Assembly: GCA_045627185.1 (NCBI GenBank)
Contig: JAZQNE010000137.1
Coordinates: 1 to 16,699 of the forward strand
Reading direction: 5' to 3'
DNA: 16,699 nt
From: SZUA-448 sp045627185
GTDB taxonomy: Bacteria > Bacillota > Clostridia > Lachnospirales > Lachnospiraceae
Both the position numbers and the translations under genes were made by a program. The notes under the pieces were generated by a model that worked only from the letters and a program-made list of their open reading frames with translations, was not told where the DNA came from and did no database searches. Shown here one piece after another: positions 7,658 to 15,732 of this stretch. How positions within the stretch are numbered: position 1 is the stretch's first letter; every line of letters begins with the position of its first letter.

Positions 7658-9352
7658 TTATCCGAACAGTATCATGCCGTTTTCCAGCACTTCAATCAGA
7701 TAACCTGAGCAAAGACCCACAAAGATGTTCGCAATCGCAAACAAAAGCATCGCAACTGAGAAACGTTTCTGCCGGCTGAACTTTTTGGTCTGAATCGGGC
7801 CAACATCCGCAGGAAGATAAATCTGAATTACCATTCTGAGGAAATAACCTACCATCAGTATTGTACTTACGGCAAGTGTAAGCATAACCGGCCAGATTTT
7901 TGATGTTGTTTCTGTAGCTGCAATACCAATGTAAAGCTTTGATGAAAATCCGGCAAACAGCGGAACGCCGACCATTGAAAAAGCTCCGAACATAAAGCTC
8001 AGACCTGCTATTCTGTTACGTCTTCCGGCACCGCGGACATCATCGAAACGGTTACTGTGCGAACCGGGTTTAACAATGTGAAGGTCCGGATAATGAATTA
8101 CTTCGGTAAGGTTCGTAACATGCGTCTCCGTTATTACGTCGTCAGCTTTGCGAAGCGAATTATCGGGCTCAACATACGGCAGTGATTCGGACAGTTGAAT
8201 AGCTACAACAGGCTTTCCGGGAACAACCTTTTCAGGTGCTGCTTCACCGGCACCTATATGAACGCCCGAAACCTCAGCAATTCCGGCGGTTGAAAGGAAT
8301 ATCCAGGATTTTGTCATGGAGTGCATGTACATATGCAGAATTGCTGCACACATTCCAAGGTCCGTTCCCATTCCGATGCACATAAAAATGTACCCGATGT
8401 GGGAAACCGACGAATAAGCACTCATGCGGCGGATATCACCTTCATTTAAGGCATGCACCGAGCCCATTATCATCGCTATGATTCCGAATATAAATACAAT
8501 ACTCAGAACATCGCTTGAAACAATAGAATCAAGGCCGATAACACGGTAATAAATCTTGATCAGCAGGAAAATATAGCCCTTGGATGCAAGGCCCGAAAGC
8601 ATTGCGCTGGCGGTCGGAAGCGAATTGGCGTAAGCATCCGGAATCCACATATGGAACGGATACAGACCGCTCTTGATAGCCAGTCCGACAGTAATCAGTC
8701 CGATGATTACAATCAGAGGAACCGTGTATTTCCCTTCGGAAACGAACCGGGTTATGGATGTGTGGATGTCCTGCATCAGAAGATGTCCGGTTACTGTGTA
8801 AAGCAGACAGATTCCAATAAGTACAAGACCTGAACCCAGAAGGCTCATTACCATGTAACGTATGGCGGACGCAACAGCTTTTCCGGTACGTCTGATCATA
8901 ATGAAACCACAGGCTGCAATCGTGTTGATTTCAATGAAAACGTATGCGGTAAACATATCGTTCGTGTAGATAAGTGCAAGCAGTGCACCCATCAGAAGAC
9001 CGCTCAGAATGTAAAGATAATTGCGCTTGGAATTTTCGATTTCATCGGCATATTTCGAACCGCCAAGAATAATCATGAAGATTACCGCGCAGAAAACAGT
9101 TGCGGTGAGGGCTTCAACAGACCCGGCCCTGATTTCGTTGCCCCAGGGAGCGGGAAAATGGCCCATCCAGTAAACAAAACTGGTCTGCTTTGAGATTGTG
9201 TAAACAAGCGTGCCGGCCGAAAGAACCGTGTTTGCACCGGATGCCGCAAGGCAGAGGGCTTTTGCTGCCCGGCCCTTAAGCACAGAACAAATAACGCCTG
9301 TGAACATTGCAATCATTATTGAAAAGAAAGGAAAATTGCAGACAAAATCCAT
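7658..9352 (-). CDS. Antiporter-like subunit with polar insertion before helix 12
   Basis: 564 residues. The ATG at 9352 overlaps the stop of mrpC by one base (TGATG) and has AAGGAGG 7 nt upstream, so translation is probably coupled. Proton-path residues are Glu141 (FIEINTIAACG), Lys227 (AIKSGLYPFHMWIPDAY), Lys258 (LSGLASKG) and Lys472 (GFSSKLYIG). Between the helix ending near 362 and the usual GxGRR loop at about 441, where relatives have a short turn, there are about 70 polar residues (about 366-434) rich in Glu, Pro, Val and His. That explains the length above the usual 480-500. It is the third gene of the operon, in the place of mrpD in a standard cluster. The role of the insertion is unknown. 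Confidence 0.88.
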   Translation of the reverse strand: MDFVCNFPFFSIMIAMFTGVICSVLKGRAAKALCLAASGANTVLSAGTLVYTISKQTSFVYWMGHFPAPWGNEIRAGSVEALTATVFCAVIFMIILGGSKYADEIENSKRNYLYILSGLLMGALLALIYTNDMFTAYVFIEINTIAACGFIMIRRTGKAVASAIRYMVMSLLGSGLVLIGICLLYTVTGHLLMQDIHTSITRFVSEGKYTVPLIVIIGLITVGLAIKSGLYPFHMWIPDAYANSLPTASAMLSGLASKGYIFLLIKIYYRVIGLDSIVSSDVLSIVFIFGIIAMIMGSVHALNEGDIRRMSAYSSVSHIGYIFMCIGMGTDLGMCAAILHMYMHSMTKSWIFLSTAGIAEVSGVHIGAGEAAPEKVVPGKPVVAIQLSESLPYVEPDNSLRKADDVITETHVTNLTEVIHYPDLHIVKPGSHSNRFDDVRGAGRRNRIAGLSFMFGAFSMVGVPLFAGFSSKLYIGIAATETTSKIWPVMLTLAVSTILMVGYFLRMVIQIYLPADVGPIQTKKFSRQKRFSVAMLLFAIANIFVGLCSGYLIEVLENGMILFG

Positions 9353-9723
9353 CAGATTCCCTCCTTATTTGCAATGATAAGGATTTTATCGATGTCGAGC
9401 GTTCTGTATTTTTCATAGAGGATGCAGGTCATCGAAAGCATAAGCGCGGTGACGCTTACGGAAACAACAATTCCTGTCAGTACAAGGCCGCTCGGAATCG
9501 GGTTGATGTATGCTTCAACAGACTGAATACCGTCTACGATTATGGGCGCTTTTCTGCCCGTAATGTAGCCCTTTACGGCAAGAAACAGATAAACCGCAGT
9601 ATCCATAATGTTGAAGCCGATAATTTTCTTTATCAGGTTTCTGTTGAACAGGAGCGTTGCAAATCCGGTCACAAAAAGGATTGCCGTTGCCAGCTCATAA
9701 TAATTTGAAAAAAGCTTAGCCAT
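9352..9723 (-). CDS. mrpC: MrpC/NuoK-like subunit
   Basis: 123 residues with three membrane helices, ATG at 9723, AGGAAAGG upstream, two bases after the stop of the fusion gene. The motif IPSGLVLTGIVVSVSVTAL (about residues 76-94) corresponds to the NPxPxALVLTAIVI signature of MrpC/MnhC. The family is homologous to NuoK of complex I and forms part of the membrane domain that links MrpA and MrpD. Length is slightly above the usual 110-115 because of a polar C-terminal tail. Tight packing with both neighbours indicates one operon. Confidence 0.88.
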   Translation of the reverse strand: MAKLFSNYYELATAILFVTGFATLLFNRNLIKKIIGFNIMDTAVYLFLAVKGYITGRKAPIIVDGIQSVEAYINPIPSGLVLTGIVVSVSVTALMLSMTCILYEKYRTLDIDKILIIANKEGI

Positions 9724-9725
9724 TA

Positions 9726-10679
9726 CTAAATCGATCCTTTCCTGAATAACGAATAAAAAGCGTACATAGTGCAGGCAACAATCATTCCTACGCAGATATT
9801 GAGCGGCAGAATCAGACCCGAGCTCAGAATTGCACCGAGCGTACCGTTTGAAATAAAGCTTTCCAGATGGTTTGCGCCCGTAAAGAACGAATAACTCTTA
9901 GCAAGGCAGTAGAATGTAAGTGAAACAAAAGTAACCCACTTTATCAGTTTTTCATTAATAAAACGATGGGTATTTTCATATCCGAAGGCCGTAAGGTAAA
10001 GAATCAGGCCGGCTCCAAGGATTGCACCGCCTGAGAATCCGCCGCCGGGTGAAAGATGACCGTTTAAGATAACATATATTCCGAAAACGAAAATCATGGG
10101 AACAAGAACCTTTGTGATATTACGCAAAATAACATCATATCTGGGCTCAAAGCGATGGTCCCGCTCTATTTCCCGCTCACGTCTTTTCTTTTCGGCTTTG
10201 TTGTCGCCTGTCTTAAGCATGATAAATACACAGCTTGATGCAATAAACAGCACGCATGACTCTCCGAATGTATCAAAAGCACGGTAGTCAAGAATCATTC
10301 CCGCAACAATATTTACAGCACCGGTTTCCTCAAGTCCTTTTTCAACATAGCGTTCAACAACCTCATTGTTTTCGGGATTGTCTGCCGCACCGTAATCGGG
10401 AAGGAAACAGATTGTTGCCACAAGAACAGCAAAAAGGCTTAAACATGCAACAATTGATACGATTCTGTAAAAGACGCGGAAATTGCGGATCTGGGTTTCC
10501 TGCATCTTCTCCGCTTCAATTTTCGCCTCCGCTTTGATATTTTCGGAAGCCTCTATATATCTGGCTTTTCTGGTTACGGACTTGGGTTTGTGAACAACCT
10601 CGAATTCAAGGTCTCTCTCCTTTGTTTCCCCATTAAGCCAGGCATTCAGTTTATTGATTTTTTCTGTATTTTTGTTCAA
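9726..10679 (-). CDS. MbhE-MrpB fusion, first gene of the antiporter operon
   Basis: 317 residues from a TTG start at 10679. I chose this start because a TGGAGG ribosome binding site lies 6 nt before it. A longer reading from a TTG at 10706 would place that site inside the gene. Residues 1-70 are charged and probably helical in the cytoplasm. Residues about 71-156 look like MbhE, the last part of MrpA: one helix, then NIVAGMILDYRAFDTFGE (FDTFGE at 136-141) leading into a second helix. After a basic linker, residues about 180-317 are MrpB (MnhB family), with HLSPGGGFSGGAILGAG at about 208-224. In standard Mrp the MbhE part belongs to MrpA, so the domain boundary has moved. MrpB is needed for Mrp assembly. 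The preceding promoter suggests the operon starts here, without mrpE, mrpF or mrpG. Confidence 0.87.
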   Translation of the reverse strand: MNKNTEKINKLNAWLNGETKERDLEFEVVHKPKSVTRKARYIEASENIKAEAKIEAEKMQETQIRNFRVFYRIVSIVACLSLFAVLVATICFLPDYGAADNPENNEVVERYVEKGLEETGAVNIVAGMILDYRAFDTFGESCVLFIASSCVFIMLKTGDNKAEKKRREREIERDHRFEPRYDVILRNITKVLVPMIFVFGIYVILNGHLSPGGGFSGGAILGAGLILYLTAFGYENTHRFINEKLIKWVTFVSLTFYCLAKSYSFFTGANHLESFISNGTLGAILSSGLILPLNICVGMIVACTMYAFYSLFRKGSI

Positions 10680-10734
10680 AACATACCTCCAAAAACCAGT
10701 GTACAAAAAATCAAATTACACCCTTCTAGTTAAA

Positions 10735-10762
10735 AGTATAGTTAATTCGAAAAAAATAGCAA
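10735..10762 (-). promoter_or_regulatory. Candidate sigma-A promoter of the antiporter operon
   Basis: On the minus strand, TTGCTA (10762-10757) and TATACT (10740-10735) are separated by 16 bp. They match the -35 and -10 consensus at 4 and 5 of 6 positions. The predicted start is about 50 nt before the TTG codon of the fusion gene. Confidence 0.5.
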
Positions 10763-10835
10763 GTATCATTATCAGTTCACTGAAAAATAATTTGTATATT
10801 CGATAAAAAAACAAATTGCATATTCAATATAAAAG

Positions 10836-10866
10836 ATTACATATTTTCATTGACCGAAAATGTAAT
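10836..10866. promoter_or_regulatory. Imperfect palindrome over the GH2 -35 region
   Basis: ATTACATATTTTC (10836-10848) and GAAAATGTAAT (10856-10866) are inverted copies except for a 2-base insertion, around a 7-bp centre. The element spans the -35 hexamer of the GH2 promoter, a usual place for a repressor operator. The protein that would bind is not in this window, unless the MocR protein does so, which is unlikely because the sequences differ. Confidence 0.45.
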
Positions 10867-10878
10867 ATGAAGTATCAT
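10850..10878 (+). promoter_or_regulatory. Sigma-A promoter of the GH2 gene
   Basis: TTGACC (10850-10855) and TATCAT (10873-10878) are separated by 17 bp, each matching consensus at 5 of 6 positions. The start of transcription would be near 10885, which leaves the upstream ATG at 10887 with no room for a ribosome binding site and supports the start at 10908. Confidence 0.65.
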
Positions 10879-10907
10879 AAGACCATATGTGGCGAAAGGG
10901 AATACTT

Positions 10908-13900
10908 ATGAAAACTCTGTTTAATGACAATTGGTTTTTTAATAAATATGAACTCGATACTCCTGTTGAAGTCATGCTGTCCGCTTCATTTTACGGCAAT
11001 TCCGATTTTTCTGCGGATTCAGACGAATCAGCTTTCAGATCCGTTGATATTCCTCATGACTGGATGATTTACAACACGGAAAATCTTTACGAAAACAGCA
11101 TTGGTGTATATGCGAAAAAATTTCATTTAAGCATGGTTCCGTCTGAGCGTTATTCCATTCTCTTTGACGGTGTCTATATGGATTCTTCCGTATATGTAAA
11201 CGGTCAGAAGGCCGGTGACTGGAAATACGGCTATACATCTTTTATTTTTGACATTACCGGGCTCTTAAAAAACGGTGACAATGAAATTCGTGTCATTGTC
11301 CGTTACAGAAATCCCAACACACGTTTTTATTCCGGTGCCGGAATTTTCCGCGATGTTTTCCTTGTTACAACAGGTCCTGTTCACTTTCTTCACAACGGCG
11401 TTTACATCACGGCCGTTCCCGCAAATGGCGGATATCCTGACAAAGACAACCCGGGTGACTGGGAAATCAGCATCAGGTCCGAGGTTCGGAATGAGGAATT
11501 GTTGTCCGGCTGTACTTTGAAGCACACCGTATCAGATGCTTCCGGGTGTTGTGTGTTTTCTTCCGCGGATAATTACGATGTCCCGCATTTTGAGCCTGTT
11601 CAGTATGCAGAGGCAGGGTGTGATCCCGAAAAATATTCTTCTGTTTACGAAATAAAGGGAATCATAAGTTCTCCCATCCTCTGGGATACCGAAACCCCTT
11701 ATCTTTATACTGTTAAATCAGAGCTTCTGGTAAACGGTGAAGTTTTCGATTCTGTTGAAAACAACATTGGTTTCAGAACTGTCCGAATGGATGCCAATAA
11801 AGGCTTTTTCCTTAACAACCGTCATATGAAACTGAACGGTGCCTGCATGCATCATGATCTTGGTGCTCTGGGCTCGGCTTTCAATGTAAATGCTGCGCTT
11901 CGCCAGTTTGAAAGCATGAGGGCAATGGGTGTTAATGCAATCAGAACATCCCACAATCCGACTGCCGAAAAATATCTGGATCTTGCAGACCGCTTCGGAA
12001 TGCTTATCGATTCTGAGTTTACAGATATGTGGACACGTTCAAAGACTGAATTTGATTACGGTGTTTACTTCAATGAATGGTGTGAGCGTGATGTTGCATC
12101 CTGGGTAAGACGCGACAGGAACCATCCCTCTGTTATTATGTGGAGTATCGGTAATGAAATTGGCGATACAAACTTTGATTACAGCGTTGATATTACACGC
12201 CGCCTGACTTCCCATGTCCGTAAAAATGACCCGGAAAAGCATGCATTCACTACAATCGGATCAAATTACATGGAAAACGAATGGGCCAACAAATGTTCCG
12301 ACCTTCTTGATGTTGCGGGCTACAATTACTTCGAAAGGCTGTATGAGGATCATCATAAAAAATACCCGGGCCGTGTGATTTACGGAAGCGAAACATCGTC
12401 AACCGTACAAAGCCGCGGTGTATATCATTTCCCTTTCACAAGCAGGCTTCTGACTCATATTGACGAGCAGTGCTCAACACTCGGAAACTGCACTACAAGC
12501 TGGGGCGCACGTGATTCTGCCTACGTTATCTATATGGACAGGGATGCTGATTTTTCTCTTGGCCAGTTCATCTGGTCCGGTTGGGATTATATTGGCGAAC
12601 CCACACCCTATTTTAACAAGAACTCTTATTTCGGCCAGGTTGATACAGCGGGCTTTGAGAAAGATACTTACTACCAGTACAAGGCCGAGTGGACTGACGT
12701 AAAGACAGCTCCTTTCGTGCATCTTCTCCCCTACTGGGATTTCAATCCCGGTCAGAAGATTGATTTACGCGTGTATTCAAATGCCGATAATATTGAAATT
12801 TTCTTTACCGACCGCGTAAATGCCGATATTAAAGATTTATCCGGCTGGAAATCGCTCGGCATATTTACAATTGACCATAAAAGCGGAAAGCTGCTTGCCG
12901 CAGGACTGACATTTTCCTATGTTCCCGGAACAATCTGTGCGGTAGCATATGACAGTGACAGGAACATTATTGCCAAAGATTCGTGTTCATCGTTCGGTGA
13001 TACGGCAAAAATACAGCTTCTCCCAAATAAAAAAGAATTGTCTGCAGACGGTGAAGATTTAATTTTTGTCGAACTTCGGGCTGTTGACAAAAATGGCGTC
13101 TTTGTTGCAAATGCACGTGACAGAGTGGATGTGTCAGTTTCGGGAGCCGGTCGCCTTGTAGGTCTTGATAACGGTGACAGTACCGATTATGACCAGTATA
13201 AAGGCACCTCCCGCAGACTGTTTAACGGGCGTCTTCTTGCAATAATTGCCGCAAAATCGGAACCCGGTGAAATTCGGATTAAGGTTGATGCTGCCGGGCT
13301 TCCTTCAGAAGAAATGACATTAAAGGCAAACGCCTGCGAGCTTCCTTCAGCGAATACCTTAAAGGCAAATGCTGCCGGTTCATATGTAATTGCCTGCAAA
13401 ACAGAAAATAAAAAAAGCGCAGAAAATAATGAAATCTGCGTTCGAAAGATTGAACTTGTCAATAACGGTGCTTTTGTTCTCACCAAGGATTCGCCTGAAA
13501 CAACTGTAAATGCCACTGTTTTTCCGGCCAATGCCACACACCGCAGGCTTGATTATAAGGCTCTGATTTCATCAGGTATTGAAGCTAACTTCATCAGACT
13601 TGAGCCAACCGATTTCGGTGTGAAAATAAAAGCGGTCGGCGACGGTGATTTTACACTCTGCTGTTATGCCACAAACGGACGCAATCATGCTGAAGTTATT
13701 TCTGAGCTCGCCTTTTCGGCAGTCGGACTCGGAAAAGCCGGCCTTGACCCGTATGAACTGGTTTGCTCATGCATGTCTTCTCCTTCTGATGACACACCTC
13801 TGAAACTCAGCTTCAAGGGCGGTATCCTCACTCCTAATAAAAAGCATGCCACAACCTTTGACAATGTTGAATTTGGCGACTATGGCTCAGATGAAATTAC

Positions 13901-14492
13901 AATTCCCATCTTCCACTGGTTTACAAAGATTCCTCTTGAAATATGGGACGGAAGACCTGACGAAGGCGGTGAGCTGCTGCTTTCCTGCAATTATGAGCAC
14001 GAAAGTATCTACAATCAGTACAATACTAACACCTTTAAGCTTCCAAAGAGGCTTAAAGGAACGCGCTCCATCAGTATTGTAACATTTGAAAGTTTCTCGC
14101 TTCAGGGATTCATCTTCAAGCGATACAACAAAGCATTCAGTACTCTTCTGTCTTCTGACCGGACCCGCATTTCCGGTGACAGTTTCAAAGAGACAAACGA
14201 TGCGATCACAAGAATCGGTAATAATGTTTCAATAGAATTTGACAATATGGACTTTGGCACAGAAGGCGCTCACCGGCTGATTATTGCAGGCCGTACACCT
14301 AATGAAGTAAATCCCATAACCATCTTCTTCGAAGACAGCAACGGTTCCGTGCGTACATCGGTTGATTTTAAGAAAGCATCGGATTATGAGGAACAGACCT
14401 TTGACATAGGTTTGGTTTCCGGATTGAAAAAGGTTGTTCTTGTATTCCTGCCGGGAAGCGACTTTGACCTTAAGTCAATTAGGTTTATCTGA
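10908..14492 (+). CDS. GH2 family glycosidase (beta-galactosidase-like), multidomain
   Basis: 1194 residues, ATG at 10908 with GAAAGGG 7 nt upstream. Domains in order: sugar-binding jelly roll (about 1-160), Ig-like domain (about 165-290), TIM barrel (about 295-593) with proton donor Glu417 in SIGNE and likely nucleophile Glu495 in YGSETSS, a DUF4982-like domain (about 603-693), two Ig-like regions (about 698-798 and 843-938), and two C-terminal beta-sandwich modules (about 963-1074 and 1085-1194) that look like CBM6-type carbohydrate-binding modules. GH2 enzymes with DUF4982 hydrolyse beta-galactosides and related beta-linked sugars; the exact substrate cannot be told. No signal peptide or membrane helix is seen, so it should act in the cytoplasm on imported oligosaccharides. 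No sugar transporter is adjacent. Its own promoter and palindrome suggest inducible control. Confidence 0.92.
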   Translation: MKTLFNDNWFFNKYELDTPVEVMLSASFYGNSDFSADSDESAFRSVDIPHDWMIYNTENLYENSIGVYAKKFHLSMVPSERYSILFDGVYMDSSVYVNGQKAGDWKYGYTSFIFDITGLLKNGDNEIRVIVRYRNPNTRFYSGAGIFRDVFLVTTGPVHFLHNGVYITAVPANGGYPDKDNPGDWEISIRSEVRNEELLSGCTLKHTVSDASGCCVFSSADNYDVPHFEPVQYAEAGCDPEKYSSVYEIKGIISSPILWDTETPYLYTVKSELLVNGEVFDSVENNIGFRTVRMDANKGFFLNNRHMKLNGACMHHDLGALGSAFNVNAALRQFESMRAMGVNAIRTSHNPTAEKYLDLADRFGMLIDSEFTDMWTRSKTEFDYGVYFNEWCERDVASWVRRDRNHPSVIMWSIGNEIGDTNFDYSVDITRRLTSHVRKNDPEKHAFTTIGSNYMENEWANKCSDLLDVAGYNYFERLYEDHHKKYPGRVIYGSETSSTVQSRGVYHFPFTSRLLTHIDEQCSTLGNCTTSWGARDSAYVIYMDRDADFSLGQFIWSGWDYIGEPTPYFNKNSYFGQVDTAGFEKDTYYQYKAEWTDVKTAPFVHLLPYWDFNPGQKIDLRVYSNADNIEIFFTDRVNADIKDLSGWKSLGIFTIDHKSGKLLAAGLTFSYVPGTICAVAYDSDRNIIAKDSCSSFGDTAKIQLLPNKKELSADGEDLIFVELRAVDKNGVFVANARDRVDVSVSGAGRLVGLDNGDSTDYDQYKGTSRRLFNGRLLAIIAAKSEPGEIRIKVDAAGLPSEEMTLKANACELPSANTLKANAAGSYVIACKTENKKSAENNEICVRKIELVNNGAFVLTKDSPETTVNATVFPANATHRRLDYKALISSGIEANFIRLEPTDFGVKIKAVGDGDFTLCCYATNGRNHAEVISELAFSAVGLGKAGLDPYELVCSCMSSPSDDTPLKLSFKGGILTPNKKHATTFDNVEFGDYGSDEITIPIFHWFTKIPLEIWDGRPDEGGELLLSCNYEHESIYNQYNTNTFKLPKRLKGTRSISIVTFESFSLQGFIFKRYNKAFSTLLSSDRTRISGDSFKETNDAITRIGNNVSIEFDNMDFGTEGAHRLIIAGRTPNEVNPITIFFEDSNGSVRTSVDFKKASDYEEQTFDIGLVSGLKKVVLVFLPGSDFDLKSIRFI
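13298..13369 (+). repeat. Short tandem duplication inside the GH2 linker
   Basis: GCTTCCTTCAG (13298-13308 and 13340-13350) and TTAAAGGCAAA (13320-13330 and 13359-13369) occur in the same order twice. The encoded peptides LPSEEMTLKANA and LPSANTLKANA differ by one residue in length. It looks like an in-frame tandem duplication at a domain boundary. Confidence 0.7.
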
Positions 14493-15615
14493 CATTTAGT
14501 TCACGGTTTTTCCTTCTCACACGGTTTATGTGACGTTCGAAATCTCCGTTGTTAAGAAGTTCCGCAAGCACATATTGCTCAACGGTAGGAACCGGGCATG
14601 AATAGAATCCTACTTTTTTCTCAAATTCAGCAAAAAGGGATTCGGGAATAATCATATAAGCCACCCTGATAAACGGCCCTATGGTTTTTGTAAATGTATT
14701 TACATAGATTACATTTTCCCCATGACCAAGCGAAATCAGTGCTTCTTCGGGTTTTCTTGACGGAGAAAATTCCGATTCGAAATCGTCCTCAATCAGAATA
14801 GCATGAGTGTCTGTGCTCCAGCGCAGGTACTCATGTTTTTTTGTTGCCGAAGCCGTAACACCGCTCGGAAAGCTGCGATACGGCGTAATATGGAGCACAC
14901 GCGCATCCGTTTTCCAAAGGGTGGTGCTGTCTATTCCATCCCTTTCGAGCGGAAGCAGGCGTATTTTCACACCTTCGGTTTCATATACTTTCGATATCTG
15001 CTGATAGGACGGGCTTTCAATACCGTAAATCAGATCGCGTCCGAGTGTTTTTACAATAAGTCCGTAAAGATATTCGGCGCCGGATCCTATTATTATCCTG
15101 TTTTTATCAGCATTTATCCTTCGGGAACGTTTAAGATAGCCTGCTATTGCCTCACGCAGGGTTTCTGTTCCGAATCCGTATGACTTTCCGAAAAGTTCTT
15201 CTCCGTAAGTCGAAAGAACTCTTCTTGTAATACGCGAATACTGAGAATATGAGAAATAATCCGATTTGCCGTTCAGCGAATATTCTTCCGAAGGATGATG
15301 CTGATTATTATCTGTGTGATTTACACCTGACTTTTCAGGCTGACTTTCCTTAAATAATTTATCTTTTCTGCCCGCAACCGGAAAAACGGAATCCGCACGA
15401 TAGCTGACAAAATAGCCGCTCTTTTCAACACCTGTAATGTAGCCCTCATCCGCAAGAAGCTCATATGCGTGCTGAACAGTGATTACACTGACGCCGCCGG
15501 CATCGGCACAATTACGTTTTGATGGGATTTTTTCACCTGTTTTATACACTCCGTTTACTATATCTTCTCTTAACTGCTCATATATTTCGAGATATTTAGG
15601 TGTGTGACCGTTCAT
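14485..15615 (-). CDS. MocR/GntR-family regulator, C-terminally short
   Basis: 376 residues, ATG at 15615 with GGAGGT 5 nt upstream. Residues 1-75 form a GntR-type winged helix (KYLEIYEQLREDIVNG; SVITVQHAYELLADEGYI). Residues about 115-376 match the type I aminotransferase fold of MocR proteins, including the acidic EDDF motif (276-279) and the TFTKT motif with Lys310, the likely pyridoxal-phosphate Schiff-base lysine. Family members such as GabR and PdxR are about 450-480 residues; this one ends where they still have about 85-100 more, losing the small C-terminal domain. The HQFPxG motif is altered to YRSFPSG. Its 3' end overlaps the GH2 gene by 8 bp in convergent orientation. Divergence from an ECF transporter across 25-bp direct repeats suggests it controls that gene and itself. 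A B6-related (PdxR-like) role is inference. Confidence 0.85.
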   Translation of the reverse strand: MNGHTPKYLEIYEQLREDIVNGVYKTGEKIPSKRNCADAGGVSVITVQHAYELLADEGYITGVEKSGYFVSYRADSVFPVAGRKDKLFKESQPEKSGVNHTDNNQHHPSEEYSLNGKSDYFSYSQYSRITRRVLSTYGEELFGKSYGFGTETLREAIAGYLKRSRRINADKNRIIIGSGAEYLYGLIVKTLGRDLIYGIESPSYQQISKVYETEGVKIRLLPLERDGIDSTTLWKTDARVLHITPYRSFPSGVTASATKKHEYLRWSTDTHAILIEDDFESEFSPSRKPEEALISLGHGENVIYVNTFTKTIGPFIRVAYMIIPESLFAEFEKKVGFYSCPVPTVEQYVLAELLNNGDFERHINRVRRKNRELNVR

Positions 15616-15635
15616 GGTTTACCTCCCTTTGTTAA

Positions 15636-15692
15636 TCCGGTTGTTTATTCTGTCTGATTGCTAAGGTTCCGGTTGTTTATTCTGTCTGATTG
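15636..15692. promoter_or_regulatory. Two perfect 25-bp direct repeats, candidate MocR operator
   Basis: Positions 15636-15660 and 15668-15692 are identical (start TCCGGTTGTTTATT, end CTGTCTGATTG). They are offset by 32 bp, about three DNA turns, so both copies face the same side. A degenerate third start (TCTGGTTATATA) follows at 15701, 33 bp on. MocR proteins such as GabR bind directly repeated boxes about three turns apart, which this matches. Confidence 0.75.
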
Positions 15693-15732
15693 TAAAAGAA
15701 TCTGGTTATATAAATATATCTTATTTTGGGTA

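Larger units (their letters stand above)
10680..10907. other. AT-rich divergent intergenic region
   Basis: This 228-bp gap separates the antiporter operon from the GH2 gene. It holds both promoters, the GH2 palindrome and related AT-rich words: TTGTATATTCGATA (10792-10805) and TTGCATATTCAATA (10816-10829) match at 12 of 14 bases, with a weaker third copy near 10837. AAGTATCAT occurs near 10761 and again near 10870. I see no gene in it. Confidence 0.6.

Noticed and set aside
2256..10679. Membrane-bound hydrogenase or complex I operon
   Set aside because: No hydrogenase large or small subunit, NuoB/C/D/H/I-like or iron-sulphur protein is present; only the antiporter-like membrane part is encoded.
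10680..10706. Upstream TTG giving a longer MbhE-MrpB protein
   Set aside because: The TGGAGG ribosome binding site lies inside this extension and serves the TTG at 10679.
10887..10907. Upstream ATG giving a GH2 protein 7 residues longer
   Set aside because: It is next to the predicted transcription start and has no ribosome binding site, while ATG 10908 has GAAAGGG at good spacing.
15636..15725. Start of a CRISPR array
   Set aside because: Only two perfect repeats with a 7-bp gap and a weak third; the spacing and location fit an operator between divergent genes.
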